A DNA stretch of 64,000 bases from an uncultured Lachnospiraceae bacterium. Lineage in GTDB: Bacteria > Bacillota > Clostridia > Lachnospirales > Lachnospiraceae. Position numbers and translations under genes: made by a program. The notes beneath the pieces are model-generated. The model was not told where the DNA came from and searched no databases. It saw only the letters and a list, made by a program, of their open reading frames with translations. Positions 8,740-17,248 of the stretch are shown here, one piece after another; the stretch's first letter is position 1; each line of letters begins with the position of its first letter. The DNA is taken from positions 62,001-126,000 of the forward strand of contig CAMBLG010000004.1 of the NCBI GenBank assembly GCA_945868435.1, given 5' to 3'.

Positions 8740-9057
8740 TTATAGATTTTTTTCTACCCAGGCAGTAAGCTCTGCGGGCTTCACAGCCCCGACACTCCGG
8801 TCCTTCACCACGCCGTCCTTTACAAAAAGCAGGGTGGGGTTGGCGGTCACATCATACTCCTCTGCCAGTTCACCGTCAAAATTGGTATTTACCTTGTATA
8901 CATACAGCCGATCTTCGTAGTCATCCTCCACATCTCCCAGAAGTGGGGAAAGCTTTTTGCACGCGACACAGGAATCCGAATAGAAATCTACGATTACCGG
9001 CCTGTCGCTCTGCAGCACTTTTTCCTCGAAATCTGCTTTGCCAATCCTTGCTGCCAT
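8740..9057 (-). CDS. thioredoxin-like protein with CVAC active site
   Basis: A 105-residue single-domain thioredoxin. The redox pair is Cys30-Val-Ala-Cys33 in FYSDSCVACKK instead of the classical CGPC, and the conserved cis-proline loop is seen in TANPTLLFVKDG. No signal peptide, so it acts in the cytoplasm. It is 3 bp downstream of the TusA-like gene and 21 bp upstream of the carrier gene. It is one of two thioredoxins in the operon; the other flanks the sulfotransferase and the operon has its own reductase. Likely role: supply electrons for a sulfur-oxyanion or sulfur-relay step. Confidence 0.93.
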   Translation of the reverse strand: MAARIGKADFEEKVLQSDRPVIVDFYSDSCVACKKLSPLLGDVEDDYEDRLYVYKVNTNFDGELAEEYDVTANPTLLFVKDGVVKDRSVGAVKPAELTAWVEKNL

Positions 9058-9059
9058 CC

Positions 9060-9305
9060 TTAGTCCTCCACCTTTTTCACGTATAACGTATAGGTTCCGT
9101 CCTCGTTGTCCTCCAGCTTTAAGATCTGGTGTCCTTCTTCCTTGATACTTCTCGGAACATTCTGCACCGGCTCACCGTCGTTCATCCGAATTGCCAGCAC
9201 CTCGCCGTCATCCAGTTCATCCAGCGTCACCTTTGCCTTGACAAAGGTAAGTGGGCAAACCTTATCTGTAATATCCACTGTCTCATCTACTTTAATCTCT
9301 GCCAT
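9060..9305 (-). CDS. TusA/SirA-family sulfur-transfer protein
   Basis: An 81-residue TusA-fold protein. The sulfur-carrying cysteine is Cys17 in the segment KVCPLTFVKAK. The family motif is normally CPxP; here the second proline is replaced by threonine, as in a divergent subgroup. TusA proteins carry persulfide sulfur between donors and acceptors. Directly behind the sulfite reductase gene (27 bp), it may catch sulfide-level sulfur from that enzyme and hand it to the ThiF/ThiS pair, an inference from position. A structural alternative is the YedF-like selenium-associated branch, but no selenium genes are nearby. Confidence 0.87.
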   Translation of the reverse strand: MAEIKVDETVDITDKVCPLTFVKAKVTLDELDDGEVLAIRMNDGEPVQNVPRSIKEEGHQILKLEDNEDGTYTLYVKKVED

Positions 9306-9332
9306 ATTGCACTTCCTTTCTATGCGGGGCTT

Positions 9333-10208
9333 CTAGTTTCCCTCATAAGCGGCCTGAATCCGATTCCGGAATTCATCCTCGCCCACACGCTGTAACGTTG
9401 CGCGGAAACGCTCCCCTGCATTCGCATACTCCTCAAAAAATCCAATGGCCGCATCCGCAACTCTAAAAAGTGTTTCTTTGTCCTTGATGATTGGAAGATT
9501 TTCTTCACCCTTATAAATCTTGTTTCCGAAAGTTCCACCGAAGGATACAATATATCCCGGTTCTCCCTTCCACGCCTCGGTAGGGCAGGACTTCACACAA
9601 CGGGCACAGTTGTTACACTTGGATTCATCCATTGTAATCTTGCCATCCTTGAGCTCGATTGCTCCCTCTCTACAGGCCTTGACACAGACACCGCACTGGA
9701 TGCAGGCGCTTTGATCACATTCCACAACCATTCCACCTTTGACACCAAGATCATTTTCCTCCGCCTTCAGGCAGTTATTCTGACATCCTGTAACGCCAAA
9801 TTTAAATTTATGGGGAAGCTCTCTTCCGAAATACCGCTCGTCGAGCTCCTGAGCCAGTGTATAGGTGTCAATACATCCGCTTGGACAGATTTCTGAGCCC
9901 TGACAGGCTGTGATGGTTCGCACTCTCGGTCCGCACACGCCAGGCTTTACGCCGCCCTTGGCCAATTCTGCCCTTACCTCCTCAATATCGTCAAATCCGA
10001 TAAACGGAATCTCGATGCCCTGACGGGAAGTCATATGTACATAGCCTTTTCCGTATTTGTCTGCGACATCCGCAACGGTTCTGATATTCTCCGCAGTCAG
10101 GTTTCCTCCTACAACTGCAAGACGAAGAGAAAAGTATCCCTTCTGCTTCTGCCTCATAAATCCGCCCTTTTTCAGTGCTGCATAATCGACTGTCTTCTTC
10201 TCTGCCAT
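9333..10208 (-). CDS. siroheme sulfite/nitrite reductase with 2[4Fe-4S] ferredoxin domain
   Basis: A 291-residue reductase. The siroheme-[4Fe-4S] ligands appear as Cys102-x5-Cys108 and Cys142-x3-Cys146. An inserted bacterial ferredoxin domain follows with CIQCGVCVKAC (169-179) and CNNCARCVKSCP (198-209). This is the small, single-subunit type related to AsrC/dSir-like proteins, shorter than plant-type sulfite reductases because the half-repeat is absent. It should reduce sulfite to sulfide with six electrons from ferredoxin. The siroheme genes in the same operon and absence of nitrogen-oxide genes favour sulfite over nitrite. The start has AAGGAG ideally spaced. Confidence 0.92.
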   Translation of the reverse strand: MAEKKTVDYAALKKGGFMRQKQKGYFSLRLAVVGGNLTAENIRTVADVADKYGKGYVHMTSRQGIEIPFIGFDDIEEVRAELAKGGVKPGVCGPRVRTITACQGSEICPSGCIDTYTLAQELDERYFGRELPHKFKFGVTGCQNNCLKAEENDLGVKGGMVVECDQSACIQCGVCVKACREGAIELKDGKITMDESKCNNCARCVKSCPTEAWKGEPGYIVSFGGTFGNKIYKGEENLPIIKDKETLFRVADAAIGFFEEYANAGERFRATLQRVGEDEFRNRIQAAYEGN

Positions 10209-10234
10209 CCTTGTTCTCCTTTTTTGTGAAGCTT

Positions 10235-11470
10235 TTATTTTGAAATCGTTTCGATTGCCTGTGCAAAGTCTGCTTTCAGGTCCTCAATATCCTCTATTCC
10301 CACACTGATCCGGATCAGATCTTCAAACACGCCTGCGTCCTCCCGCTGCGCTTCCGTACTGTGAAGACTTATAGTGGAAGCCGGGTGGATCACCAGCGTC
10401 CGGACATCACCGATGTTGGACAGCTTGTAGGCAATGGTGAGATTGTTGATGAGAGCAAATGTTTTTTCCCGGCTTCCCACCCGGATGGTGAGAATTCCTC
10501 CGTATCCTTTCTCAAACTGACGCTCTGCAATCTCATGCCAGCGGCTGGATGTAAGTCCCGGATAGTTGACCTGAAAATCCGGATACTGTTCTTCAAAAAA
10601 TGCCGCCAGCTCCACCGCATTGTTACACTGTCTCTCCATACGAAGCCCCAAAGTCTCCAGTCCAATCTGATTCAGAAACGCATTCTGTGGTGAAAGACAC
10701 GCCCCCGTGTTTCTGAAAAAACCATTTCTCAGCTTCGCGATATATGCCATAGGTCCGAATTTGACATAATCCGAAAGCCCCGGGTATTTCTCTTTATCCC
10801 ACTTGAATTTGCCACTGTCCGTCAGCACACCGCTGATGGAATTGCTGCTTCCATTGATGTACTTCGAGGAAGAGTTCACAACGATATCTGCGCCATGCTT
10901 CAGTGGCTGATACAGATATGCCGTTGCCGTGGTGTTGTCTATCACCAGCGGAACACCATGGGCATGGGCTACTTCTGCCAGCTTCTCCACATCTGTCACA
11001 TCCAGACAGGGATTGCCGATGGTCTCAGCGAATACGACTCTGGTATGGTCATTAAATGCCGCTTCTATCTGATTCCAATCGTTATTTGTCACATAATTTG
11101 TTTTAATTCCGAAAGCCTTAAGATCCTGGAACAGATCAATGGTTCCTCCATACAAGCTGGCACTGGAGATAATTTCATCTCCGCTCTGCAGAATGTTCAT
11201 AAGCGCATTAAAAAGCGCTGCCATCCCGGATGCGCAGGCCACACTGGCCATACCTCCCTCCAGCTTTGTTATCCGGTTCTCAAAGCTTGTAATTGTCGGA
11301 TTGCCAACCCTTGTGTAACAGTAACCGGGAGCCTTGTTCTCAAATATCTTTTCAAGCCCCTCCGCAGTCTCCTGCTCAAAGGCACTGGATTGGTAAATTG
11401 GCGGCAGGGTCGCCCCGTGTCGTTCCTTTCGATCAATACCTGCATGGAGCAGGCTTGTATTAAACTCCAT
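10235..11470 (-). CDS. metY: O-acetylhomoserine sulfhydrylase (MetY type)
   Basis: PLP enzyme of the Cys/Met metabolism gamma family, 411 residues from the ATG at 11470, which has GGAG 9 bases upstream; a TTG 15 bases earlier is less likely. The N-terminus STLLHAG-like segment, the TRVGNPT block and the pyridoxal lysine in SSSKYINGSS are all seen. Length and sequence fit MetY rather than MetB/MetC. It replaces the acetyl group of O-acetylhomoserine with sulfur, giving homocysteine; in the Wolinella Hcy pathway the donor is the carrier thiocarboxylate. It overlaps the preceding reductase gene by 11 bases. Sulfide itself may be an alternative substrate. Confidence 0.94.
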   Translation of the reverse strand: MEFNTSLLHAGIDRKERHGATLPPIYQSSAFEQETAEGLEKIFENKAPGYCYTRVGNPTITSFENRITKLEGGMASVACASGMAALFNALMNILQSGDEIISSASLYGGTIDLFQDLKAFGIKTNYVTNNDWNQIEAAFNDHTRVVFAETIGNPCLDVTDVEKLAEVAHAHGVPLVIDNTTATAYLYQPLKHGADIVVNSSSKYINGSSNSISGVLTDSGKFKWDKEKYPGLSDYVKFGPMAYIAKLRNGFFRNTGACLSPQNAFLNQIGLETLGLRMERQCNNAVELAAFFEEQYPDFQVNYPGLTSSRWHEIAERQFEKGYGGILTIRVGSREKTFALINNLTIAYKLSNIGDVRTLVIHPASTISLHSTEAQREDAGVFEDLIRISVGIEDIEDLKADFAQAIETISK

Positions 11471-12377
11471 CTCCAATTGCTCCAATCTTTATATACTCCG
11501 CTACGGAAGTGATGGCATTGGCTCCGTCTGAGACCGCTGTGACGACCTGTCGTAAGGTCTTCGTTCTCACATCTCCCGCCACGAAAAAGCCTTCCTGCGA
11601 GGTTCTTCCGTCCTCATTCGCCACCACATAGCCGCTGTCATCCAGCGCCACAATGCCCCGCAGCAACTCGGTCTGCGGCTTGGATCCATATGCCACAAAC
11701 ACACCATTCAATTCAATACTTGTTCCGCTGTTCAGCCGGACTGCCGTAAGCTTCTCGCCGCCGACAAATTCTTTGACGGTCTCCCCGAGAACAAACTCAA
11801 TATTCGCTTTCTTTCTCGCCTGCTCTACACACTGTGCCGCACCTCTGAATTCCGTTCTTCTGTGAATCAGATATACCTTTTCACACAGGTCGGATAGATA
11901 GAGGGCCTCATCCACCGCCGTATCTCCTCCGCCTAAGACAGCTACCGTCTTTCCCTTGTAAAACGCACCGTCACAGATTGCACAGTAGGAAACGCCTTTT
12001 CCAATATAGCGGTCCTCACCGGGAACGTCCGCCTTTCTCGGCTGTGCTCCCGCCGCATAGATAACGGTCCGCGCCTCCTTACTGCTGCCGTCCTCAAAGG
12101 CAAGCTTCCATCCACCCGGCTGCTTTTCAATGGCGACTACCTCGTGTTCGATAAAGTCTACCCCGAAATCTACCGCATGGTTCCGGAACTGCTCCCCGAG
12201 ATCATATCCGTTGATCCCCGGAAGACCAAGGTAATTGTCAACGCAACTGCTCTCGGCAATCTGTCCGGTTCCCTCATATTCTTTTTCCACCACTGCAATA
12301 TTCAGATTGGCTCTTTTTCCATATATGGCGGCCGCAAGACCGGCAGGTCCGCTTCCTATGATGATTGCGTCAAGCAT
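11460..12377 (-). CDS. thioredoxin reductase (TrxB type)
   Basis: FAD/NADPH disulfide reductase, 305 residues. FAD site GSGPAGLAAAIYG at 8-20, redox pair Cys132-Ala-Ile-Cys135, NADPH site GGGDTA at 149-154, and the C-terminal FAD segment FVAGDVRTKTLRQV. Domain order and length are those of low-molecular-weight TrxB. It lies between the sulfotransferase (15 bp) and metY (overlap) and most likely recycles the two unusual thioredoxins of the operon. A housekeeping trxB is probably elsewhere in the genome. Confidence 0.95.
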   Translation of the reverse strand: MLDAIIIGSGPAGLAAAIYGKRANLNIAVVEKEYEGTGQIAESSCVDNYLGLPGINGYDLGEQFRNHAVDFGVDFIEHEVVAIEKQPGGWKLAFEDGSSKEARTVIYAAGAQPRKADVPGEDRYIGKGVSYCAICDGAFYKGKTVAVLGGGDTAVDEALYLSDLCEKVYLIHRRTEFRGAAQCVEQARKKANIEFVLGETVKEFVGGEKLTAVRLNSGTSIELNGVFVAYGSKPQTELLRGIVALDDSGYVVANEDGRTSQEGFFVAGDVRTKTLRQVVTAVSDGANAITSVAEYIKIGAIGDGV

Positions 12378-12392
12378 ATTCTATCTTCCTTC

Positions 12393-13880
12393 TTATAAAT
12401 CTTTCTTCTTAACAGAGGCAACACAGAAGTCCACCTTCTCGTCTGCATCCTCCTCATCCTCACCCATTCCGGTAATTGCTCTCGCGTTCGGGTCCACACC
12501 GGCTACAACGGTAAACTTTCCGGTTCCTTCACCCACCGATGCTCCCGGCACACGGAAGGTCTGTACATCCACCGGTTCAATGGATACCTCTTCCCCGTGG
12601 ACAGCCTGCGGAACCCACTCATATGGCACGCGATATGCACGGTATACCATGTTCATGGAAAATTTCCCGGCTATGGTCTGGAAGTACGGATTAATGTATT
12701 CCCATACAATCTCATGCTCCGGTGTCACCTCAATGATTCTTCCGTCAGAGCCCTCCGTGATCAGCGTATTGCCGTTTGGAAGTCTCTGGGCTGCACTGAT
12801 ATAGGAGCTGTAGAACTTCGAAGCATCTGTGAACAGGAAGCTTCCGGCCTCCACCGGGGTGTACTGCCAGATGATCTCCAACGTGATCGGATCAAATTCC
12901 AGTACTCTGGAGTAATCTCTGTGAGCGTTATTGTTACCGGTCACAGAAGATGGGTTCGGTGAACCGTATCCCCCTTCTCCACCATTGTCAAACACAAGCA
13001 GGTTGCCCTCACCCGGCAATCCCTTCGGGATCATATGGAAATGATGCTGACCAATGATCCAGCCCAATTTCCGAAGTTCCTTCGTCTTGGAGAAATCCGG
13101 TCCGATCTGCCATACGACCTCACCGGTTTTTTTACTGATAATCGCTAGAATGTTAGCATTTCTGGCATCAAAAATCAAGTTACCCGGATGGAATCTCTCA
13201 TCTCCTGCGTCGTACCACTTATTTTCTCCGAGAACAGAGACACAGTTGATGTGCATCCAGTCTCCGCCCGCTTCTTCGTGCAGTCCCGGATTTCTGGCAA
13301 GGGTATTCTTTGCTGCCTCATCGAAATCAAACTCCTCAAAATGATCCGATGCTCGCCAACTCCAAAGGATATTGCCCTCCCAGTCTACCTCAATGATCTT
13401 GTCATCAATCAGTCTCTTGTCTGAGATATCGTGATTGTAGACATTCTCGTGGGTGAGGATAATGGTGTTGCCGCTGTCCGTCTTCGGCTCGCCGCCGGGA
13501 TAATAGTAACCGACGGTGTTGCCCTCTCTCTGATAATCATGATGCTGTCTGGCCTGCCAGCTGGGTTCCTTTCCGGGATCCGCCACCAGCTCTGTATGGT
13601 CGAATTTCCACACTACATTTCCATCCCAGTCCACCTGAACCAGATCCAGCTGATCCTGATAGGCGTATTTTCCGGTTCTGGCTCCGGTTGTTCCCATCAC
13701 ATAACCTCCCGGAAGAATTTTATTCGGAAAACCGCCAAGTCCTGCCCAGAGGTTTACCTCATTTCCATTCATATCCACCAGGAGAGCTCCCTTTACGGAT
13801 GGATAAATTGTATAACCATTGTATGCCTTGTCTTTATTATAAATTGTTACCCCTGTGGGGAACACACTCGGATGACCCAT
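12393..13880 (-). CDS. aryl-sulfate sulfotransferase (ASST family), without signal peptide
   Basis: A 495-residue beta-propeller-like protein of the bacterial arylsulfotransferase family. Repeated WDGNVVW, WEGNILWSW and GEVVWQIG blades and His-rich segments (QHHFHMIPKG, NNAHRDYSR, ARQHHDYQRE) support this. ASSTs move a sulfuryl group from a phenolic sulfate ester to an acceptor through a sulfo-histidine, with no PAPS. Enterobacterial AssT is exported; here the N-terminus MGHPSVFPTGV has no signal sequence, so the enzyme should be cytoplasmic. Only two cysteines are visible. A perfect GAAGGAGG precedes the start. A thioredoxin gene is just upstream and a thioredoxin reductase just downstream, suggesting a redox partner. 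Acceptor unknown. Confidence 0.88.
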   Translation of the reverse strand: MGHPSVFPTGVTIYNKDKAYNGYTIYPSVKGALLVDMNGNEVNLWAGLGGFPNKILPGGYVMGTTGARTGKYAYQDQLDLVQVDWDGNVVWKFDHTELVADPGKEPSWQARQHHDYQREGNTVGYYYPGGEPKTDSGNTIILTHENVYNHDISDKRLIDDKIIEVDWEGNILWSWRASDHFEEFDFDEAAKNTLARNPGLHEEAGGDWMHINCVSVLGENKWYDAGDERFHPGNLIFDARNANILAIISKKTGEVVWQIGPDFSKTKELRKLGWIIGQHHFHMIPKGLPGEGNLLVFDNGGEGGYGSPNPSSVTGNNNAHRDYSRVLEFDPITLEIIWQYTPVEAGSFLFTDASKFYSSYISAAQRLPNGNTLITEGSDGRIIEVTPEHEIVWEYINPYFQTIAGKFSMNMVYRAYRVPYEWVPQAVHGEEVSIEPVDVQTFRVPGASVGEGTGKFTVVAGVDPNARAITGMGEDEEDADEKVDFCVASVKKKDL

Positions 13881-13923
13881 GTTTGTTACCTCCTTCTATC
13901 TACGTATTTTAGATTCTGAATAA

Positions 13924-14238
13924 TTACCTGAGTTTTTTAATCTCTTCCTGAATCACCAGCGGATGTACCTCTCCAATCAATCGATTTTTCACCTCTCCGT
14001 CTTTGATAAAGAGGAGCGTCGGCACGGCTGTCACATCAAAGCGCTGCTGAATGACGGTCTCAGTGTCCACATTGCATTTTGCAAAATACGCGGTGTCTTC
14101 CGCCTCCTGGGACAGCTTATCAAGAATTCCTGACAGCTTTTTGCAATGATTGCAATTGGTGGTAAACAGTTCTACAACCACCGGGCGATCCTTTCGGATT
14201 TCCACATCAAAATTATGTATGGTAAGCTCCTGTATCAT
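13924..14238 (-). CDS. thioredoxin-like protein with CNHC active site
   Basis: A 104-residue thioredoxin. The active site is Cys29-Asn-His-Cys32, again not CGPC; a histidine before the second cysteine recalls DsbA-type sites and usually makes the pair more oxidising. The cis-Pro loop is TAVPTLLFIKDG. The start at 14238 was preferred over the longer frame because upstream residues do not match thioredoxins. No signal peptide. It is located between the importer lipoprotein and the sulfotransferase, so it may be the redox partner of the latter. Confidence 0.92.
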   Translation of the reverse strand: MIQELTIHNFDVEIRKDRPVVVELFTTNCNHCKKLSGILDKLSQEAEDTAYFAKCNVDTETVIQQRFDVTAVPTLLFIKDGEVKNRLIGEVHPLVIQEEIKKLR

Positions 14239-14281
14239 ATGGTTTCTCTCTTTCTGTCTATAGTCCTGCAAAAGTGACTTC

Positions 14282-15313
14282 TTATTTCTGAATTGTAACA
14301 TTCTCAGGGAACGCGATATCTACCACATCCGTTACAATAAAGTCGCGTACCTCGTAATCGGTATCAAATTTACCATGTGTATAAGCCCAATTCTCAATCT
14401 GTTCAAGATGAAGAGCGGCCTCCTCGGAAAAACCGGTCTTAATCTGATAGGTCTGCCACTGGAGTTTAAAATCATCTGCCTTAACACCAAGCTTTCCTTC
14501 CAGATATTCTGCAGACTCATCCAGATGTGCATCAATGTACTGTGCACTCTCATAAACAGCCTTCAAATACTCTGCTAACTGCTCCTTATTCTCTGCAATG
14601 AAGCCTTCCTTTGCCAAATAATAAGCTCCCGTCTCTATGCCAAGTTCAGAAGACGATACAACCTGCTGCCAACCATAATCCTCCAAGTATTTCGCATTAG
14701 ATCCCGTTGCTACGATTGCGGAAGCGCCTCCTGATTGCGCAAGAGACAGTGTTGTCTGAGAGGAATCCGAATTGACGATGTTCTGCTTATCTTCGTCAAA
14801 TCCCAGATATTCAATGGCCTGGGATACGTAGTAATCTGACACCGTTCCCGTCTGGGTAATAAAGCCTTCGCTGCCATCCAATGCCTCAAGATTGTCTACA
14901 TATTTCGGTGCGACATACAGTCCACCTGTCAGGGCTCCCGCTCCTGACAGCTCAGAAAATATCTGAAGATCATTCTCCTTCAACGTATTACCCAAGCGAT
15001 TAACTGCTGCATAATCTGCCATCATTCCGATGTCTGCGGTTCCAGTCACAACAGCATCAATTGTATTGATCCCAGCCACAAACTCTGTTGTCTGAAGGTC
15101 AATGCCATGCTCCTCAAAAATCCCCTGCCACAAGCCAATCTCCGTTGCATACTGGTCAAGCTGACCGGTCATTACCGCATCTCTCAATACCACCAGATCT
15201 TTTCCACTATCTGACTTCTGAGAGGCGTTGCCCTGACCGGATTCGCCGCATCCTGCAAGTGCTCCTGCCACAAGTGCTGCTGTCAATACAATGCTGATTA
15301 CTTTCCTTTTCAT
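14282..15313 (-). CDS. SsuA/TauA-like substrate-binding lipoprotein
   Basis: Periplasmic-type binding protein of an ABC importer, 343 residues. A signal peptide ends in the lipobox LAGC with Cys22, so it is anchored outside the membrane. The body fits the NMT1/SsuA class for sulfonates, taurine and related organic anions (a GTVSDYYVSQAIEYLG segment matches the hinge of that class). The ATG at 15313 is chosen because it begins the signal peptide and has GGAG 7 bases before it. With the permease and ATPase upstream it forms a complete importer. The ligand cannot be read from sequence; aryl sulfate esters or sulfonates are suggested by the sulfotransferase downstream. Confidence 0.92.
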   Translation of the reverse strand: MKRKVISIVLTAALVAGALAGCGESGQGNASQKSDSGKDLVVLRDAVMTGQLDQYATEIGLWQGIFEEHGIDLQTTEFVAGINTIDAVVTGTADIGMMADYAAVNRLGNTLKENDLQIFSELSGAGALTGGLYVAPKYVDNLEALDGSEGFITQTGTVSDYYVSQAIEYLGFDEDKQNIVNSDSSQTTLSLAQSGGASAIVATGSNAKYLEDYGWQQVVSSSELGIETGAYYLAKEGFIAENKEQLAEYLKAVYESAQYIDAHLDESAEYLEGKLGVKADDFKLQWQTYQIKTGFSEEAALHLEQIENWAYTHGKFDTDYEVRDFIVTDVVDIAFPENVTIQK

Positions 15314-15345
15314 AATTTTTCTCCTTCTATTTCCTTTTTGTTTTA

Positions 15346-16125
15346 TTATGCTTTCTTCACTCCGAAATGCTTCAGGAATTTCACTCCAATGACCTGAAGA
15401 ACCCGGTCTGCCGCAAATCCAATCAGTGCGAGAGTCACAATTCCCGCAAAGGCCCATGCTGTCCGATAGTACATCTTGGAACTGTTGATCAGGTAACCAA
15501 GACCATCATTTCCCACCAGCATCTCTGCTGCAATCACACAGATGATTCCTGCGCTGAGCCCAAGTCGGATTCCCGTAAAGATTCCGGGCACCGCCGACGG
15601 AACTACTACGGTAAAAAATACTCTTAACCGGCTGGCACCCATACAGGACGCGGCCTCAATCAGCGATTTGTCCGTGGCAACCACTCCCGCAATGGTGTTC
15701 ACCAGAATCGGGAAGAAGGATGCGTACAGAATCAACGCTACCTTTGATTTATCATCCACACCGAACCACATCAGAAACAGTGAGGTCAGTGCAATGGCCG
15801 GGATGAACCGGAACAAGCTCAAGAGCGGTTCGATCAACCACCTGGCCGGTCGGAAGTGCCCGACGATCAATCCGATGGGGACAGCAGTCACAATTGCGAG
15901 TCCCCATCCCTTTGCGACTCGACTTACCGATGCTACGATATCCGCCCAAAGTGTTCCATCCTGAATCAAAACCACCAGACTGTTCCAAGTCTCCACCGGA
16001 CTCGGAAGAAATATCTCATCATACTGTGCAGCTCCAACAGCCCACAGTACAAGGAAAAGAATCCATGAAATAATTCCGCATTTTAAAATTTTCTGAGGCA
16101 GGTTTGTTGCTTTCGTTTCTTCCAT
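15346..16125 (-). CDS. SsuC/TauC-like ABC transporter permease
   Basis: A 259-residue integral membrane permease with about six helices. The cytoplasmic EAA loop is EAASCMGASRLRVFFTVVVP, typical of sulfonate/nitrate/taurine permeases. The start at 16125 (MEETKATNL) follows GGAGG; a longer frame upstream would overlap the ATPase gene and lacks support. It forms the channel of the importer with the ATPase (17 bp upstream) and the binding lipoprotein (32 bp downstream). Confidence 0.93.
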   Translation of the reverse strand: MEETKATNLPQKILKCGIISWILFLVLWAVGAAQYDEIFLPSPVETWNSLVVLIQDGTLWADIVASVSRVAKGWGLAIVTAVPIGLIVGHFRPARWLIEPLLSLFRFIPAIALTSLFLMWFGVDDKSKVALILYASFFPILVNTIAGVVATDKSLIEAASCMGASRLRVFFTVVVPSAVPGIFTGIRLGLSAGIICVIAAEMLVGNDGLGYLINSSKMYYRTAWAFAGIVTLALIGFAADRVLQVIGVKFLKHFGVKKA

Positions 16126-16141
16126 TTCCTTCGCCTCCCTT

Positions 16142-17203
16142 TTAAATGTAATACAGACTCGAATCATCAAGTCCTTTATTGATCAATGTCGTTGTCGTTG
16201 TGTCATCGAATATATACAATTGATTAATGAGCACCTGTACCAGATCTCCGGATTTCAGTGGTCCGTTGACCAGTGGGGAATGTGCCCGAATCTTAATGTC
16301 GTCAATATCCAGAAGTACCTCAAAATAATTTCCCCGGAAAATGCTCTGTTCCACAACTGCATCTTCGTATATGGTGGCATCATGCTTTTTCTTATCCACA
16401 CCCTTGATCTCGACGAATTCCGGTCGAATGATTGCCTTGGTGTCCTTTCCAATGGAATCGAAGCCCTTCAGTCTGTCATAATCCGAGATGATAGAGGATT
16501 TGCCGATAAACTGTGCCACAAACGGTGTCTTGGGATGCAGGTAGATGTCCACCGGATTACCGACCTGTTCGACCCGCCCCTCGTTGGTGATGATGATCTC
16601 ATCCGCCACTTCAATGGCTTCATCCTGATCGTGGGTTACGAAAATGCTTGTAATACCAATCTTATCGATGGTTTCTCTCAACCAGGTTCGAAGCTCCTGC
16701 CTTACCTTGGCATCAATTGCCGCAAACGGCTCGTCCAGAAGCAACAGCTCCGGCTCCGGTGCCAGCGCCCGGGCCAATGCAATTCGCTGCTTCTGTCCAC
16801 CGGACAACTGATCCGGATAACGCTTCTCCAGCCCCGGAAGCCCCACCAACTCCAACAGTTCCTGCACCCGCTTATCGATGTAAGCTTTATCCTTTTTCTG
16901 TATCTTAAGGCCGTAAGCAATGTTGTCATGCACATTCAAATAAGGAAACAATGCATAACTCTGAAATACAAAGCCGATTCCTCTCTGGCTGGATGGAAGA
17001 TTGTTCACACAGGTTCCGTTTATGTATATATCCCCGGAATCCTGACACTCCAGACCGGCAAGCATTCGAAGAATGGTCGTCTTTCCGCTTCCACTGGGTC
17101 CCAGCAGACCGATCAGCTTTCCCTTCTCAATTCCGAAGGACACATCTTTGGATGCCTGATAATCACCGAATGTCTTATTGATGTTCTGCAATTCAATATA
17201 CAT
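16142..17203 (-). CDS. CysA-like ABC transporter ATPase with TOBE domain
   Basis: ATP-hydrolysing subunit, 353 residues. Walker A GPSGSGKT (35-42), signature LSGGQKQR, Walker B LLLLDEPF, and the switch histidine in VTHDQDEA. Beyond residue ~240 a C-terminal regulatory TOBE-like domain is present, as in CysA, whereas SsuB/TauB ATPases usually lack it; the mixture of a CysA-like ATPase with an SsuA/C-type permease is notable. First gene of the 17-gene sulfur operon, 45 bp after a strong promoter. ATG with a purine-rich site (GAGAGGCGAAGG). Confidence 0.94.
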   Translation of the reverse strand: MYIELQNINKTFGDYQASKDVSFGIEKGKLIGLLGPSGSGKTTILRMLAGLECQDSGDIYINGTCVNNLPSSQRGIGFVFQSYALFPYLNVHDNIAYGLKIQKKDKAYIDKRVQELLELVGLPGLEKRYPDQLSGGQKQRIALARALAPEPELLLLDEPFAAIDAKVRQELRTWLRETIDKIGITSIFVTHDQDEAIEVADEIIITNEGRVEQVGNPVDIYLHPKTPFVAQFIGKSSIISDYDRLKGFDSIGKDTKAIIRPEFVEIKGVDKKKHDATIYEDAVVEQSIFRGNYFEVLLDIDDIKIRAHSPLVNGPLKSGDLVQVLINQLYIFDDTTTTTLINKGLDDSSLYYI

Positions 17204-17229
17204 AACCTTCGCCTCTCTTTTCCTACATT

Positions 17230-17248
17230 TCCTACTTGTTTAATAGGA
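17230..17248. promoter_or_regulatory. inverted repeat overlapping the operon start, candidate operator
   Basis: TCCTA-9 bases-TAGGA on both strands lies just downstream of, and touching, the -10 hexamer of the sulfur operon promoter. A repressor bound here would block the start. An Rrf2-family regulator such as CymR, which controls sulfur genes in Firmicutes, is a guess; no regulator gene is adjacent. Confidence 0.35.

Noticed and set aside
9333-10208. Dissimilatory sulfite reductase (DsrAB) or nitrite reductase
   Set aside because: Single short subunit with siroheme genes and carrier genes in the same operon; no dsrC, dsrMKJOP or nitrogen-oxide genes.
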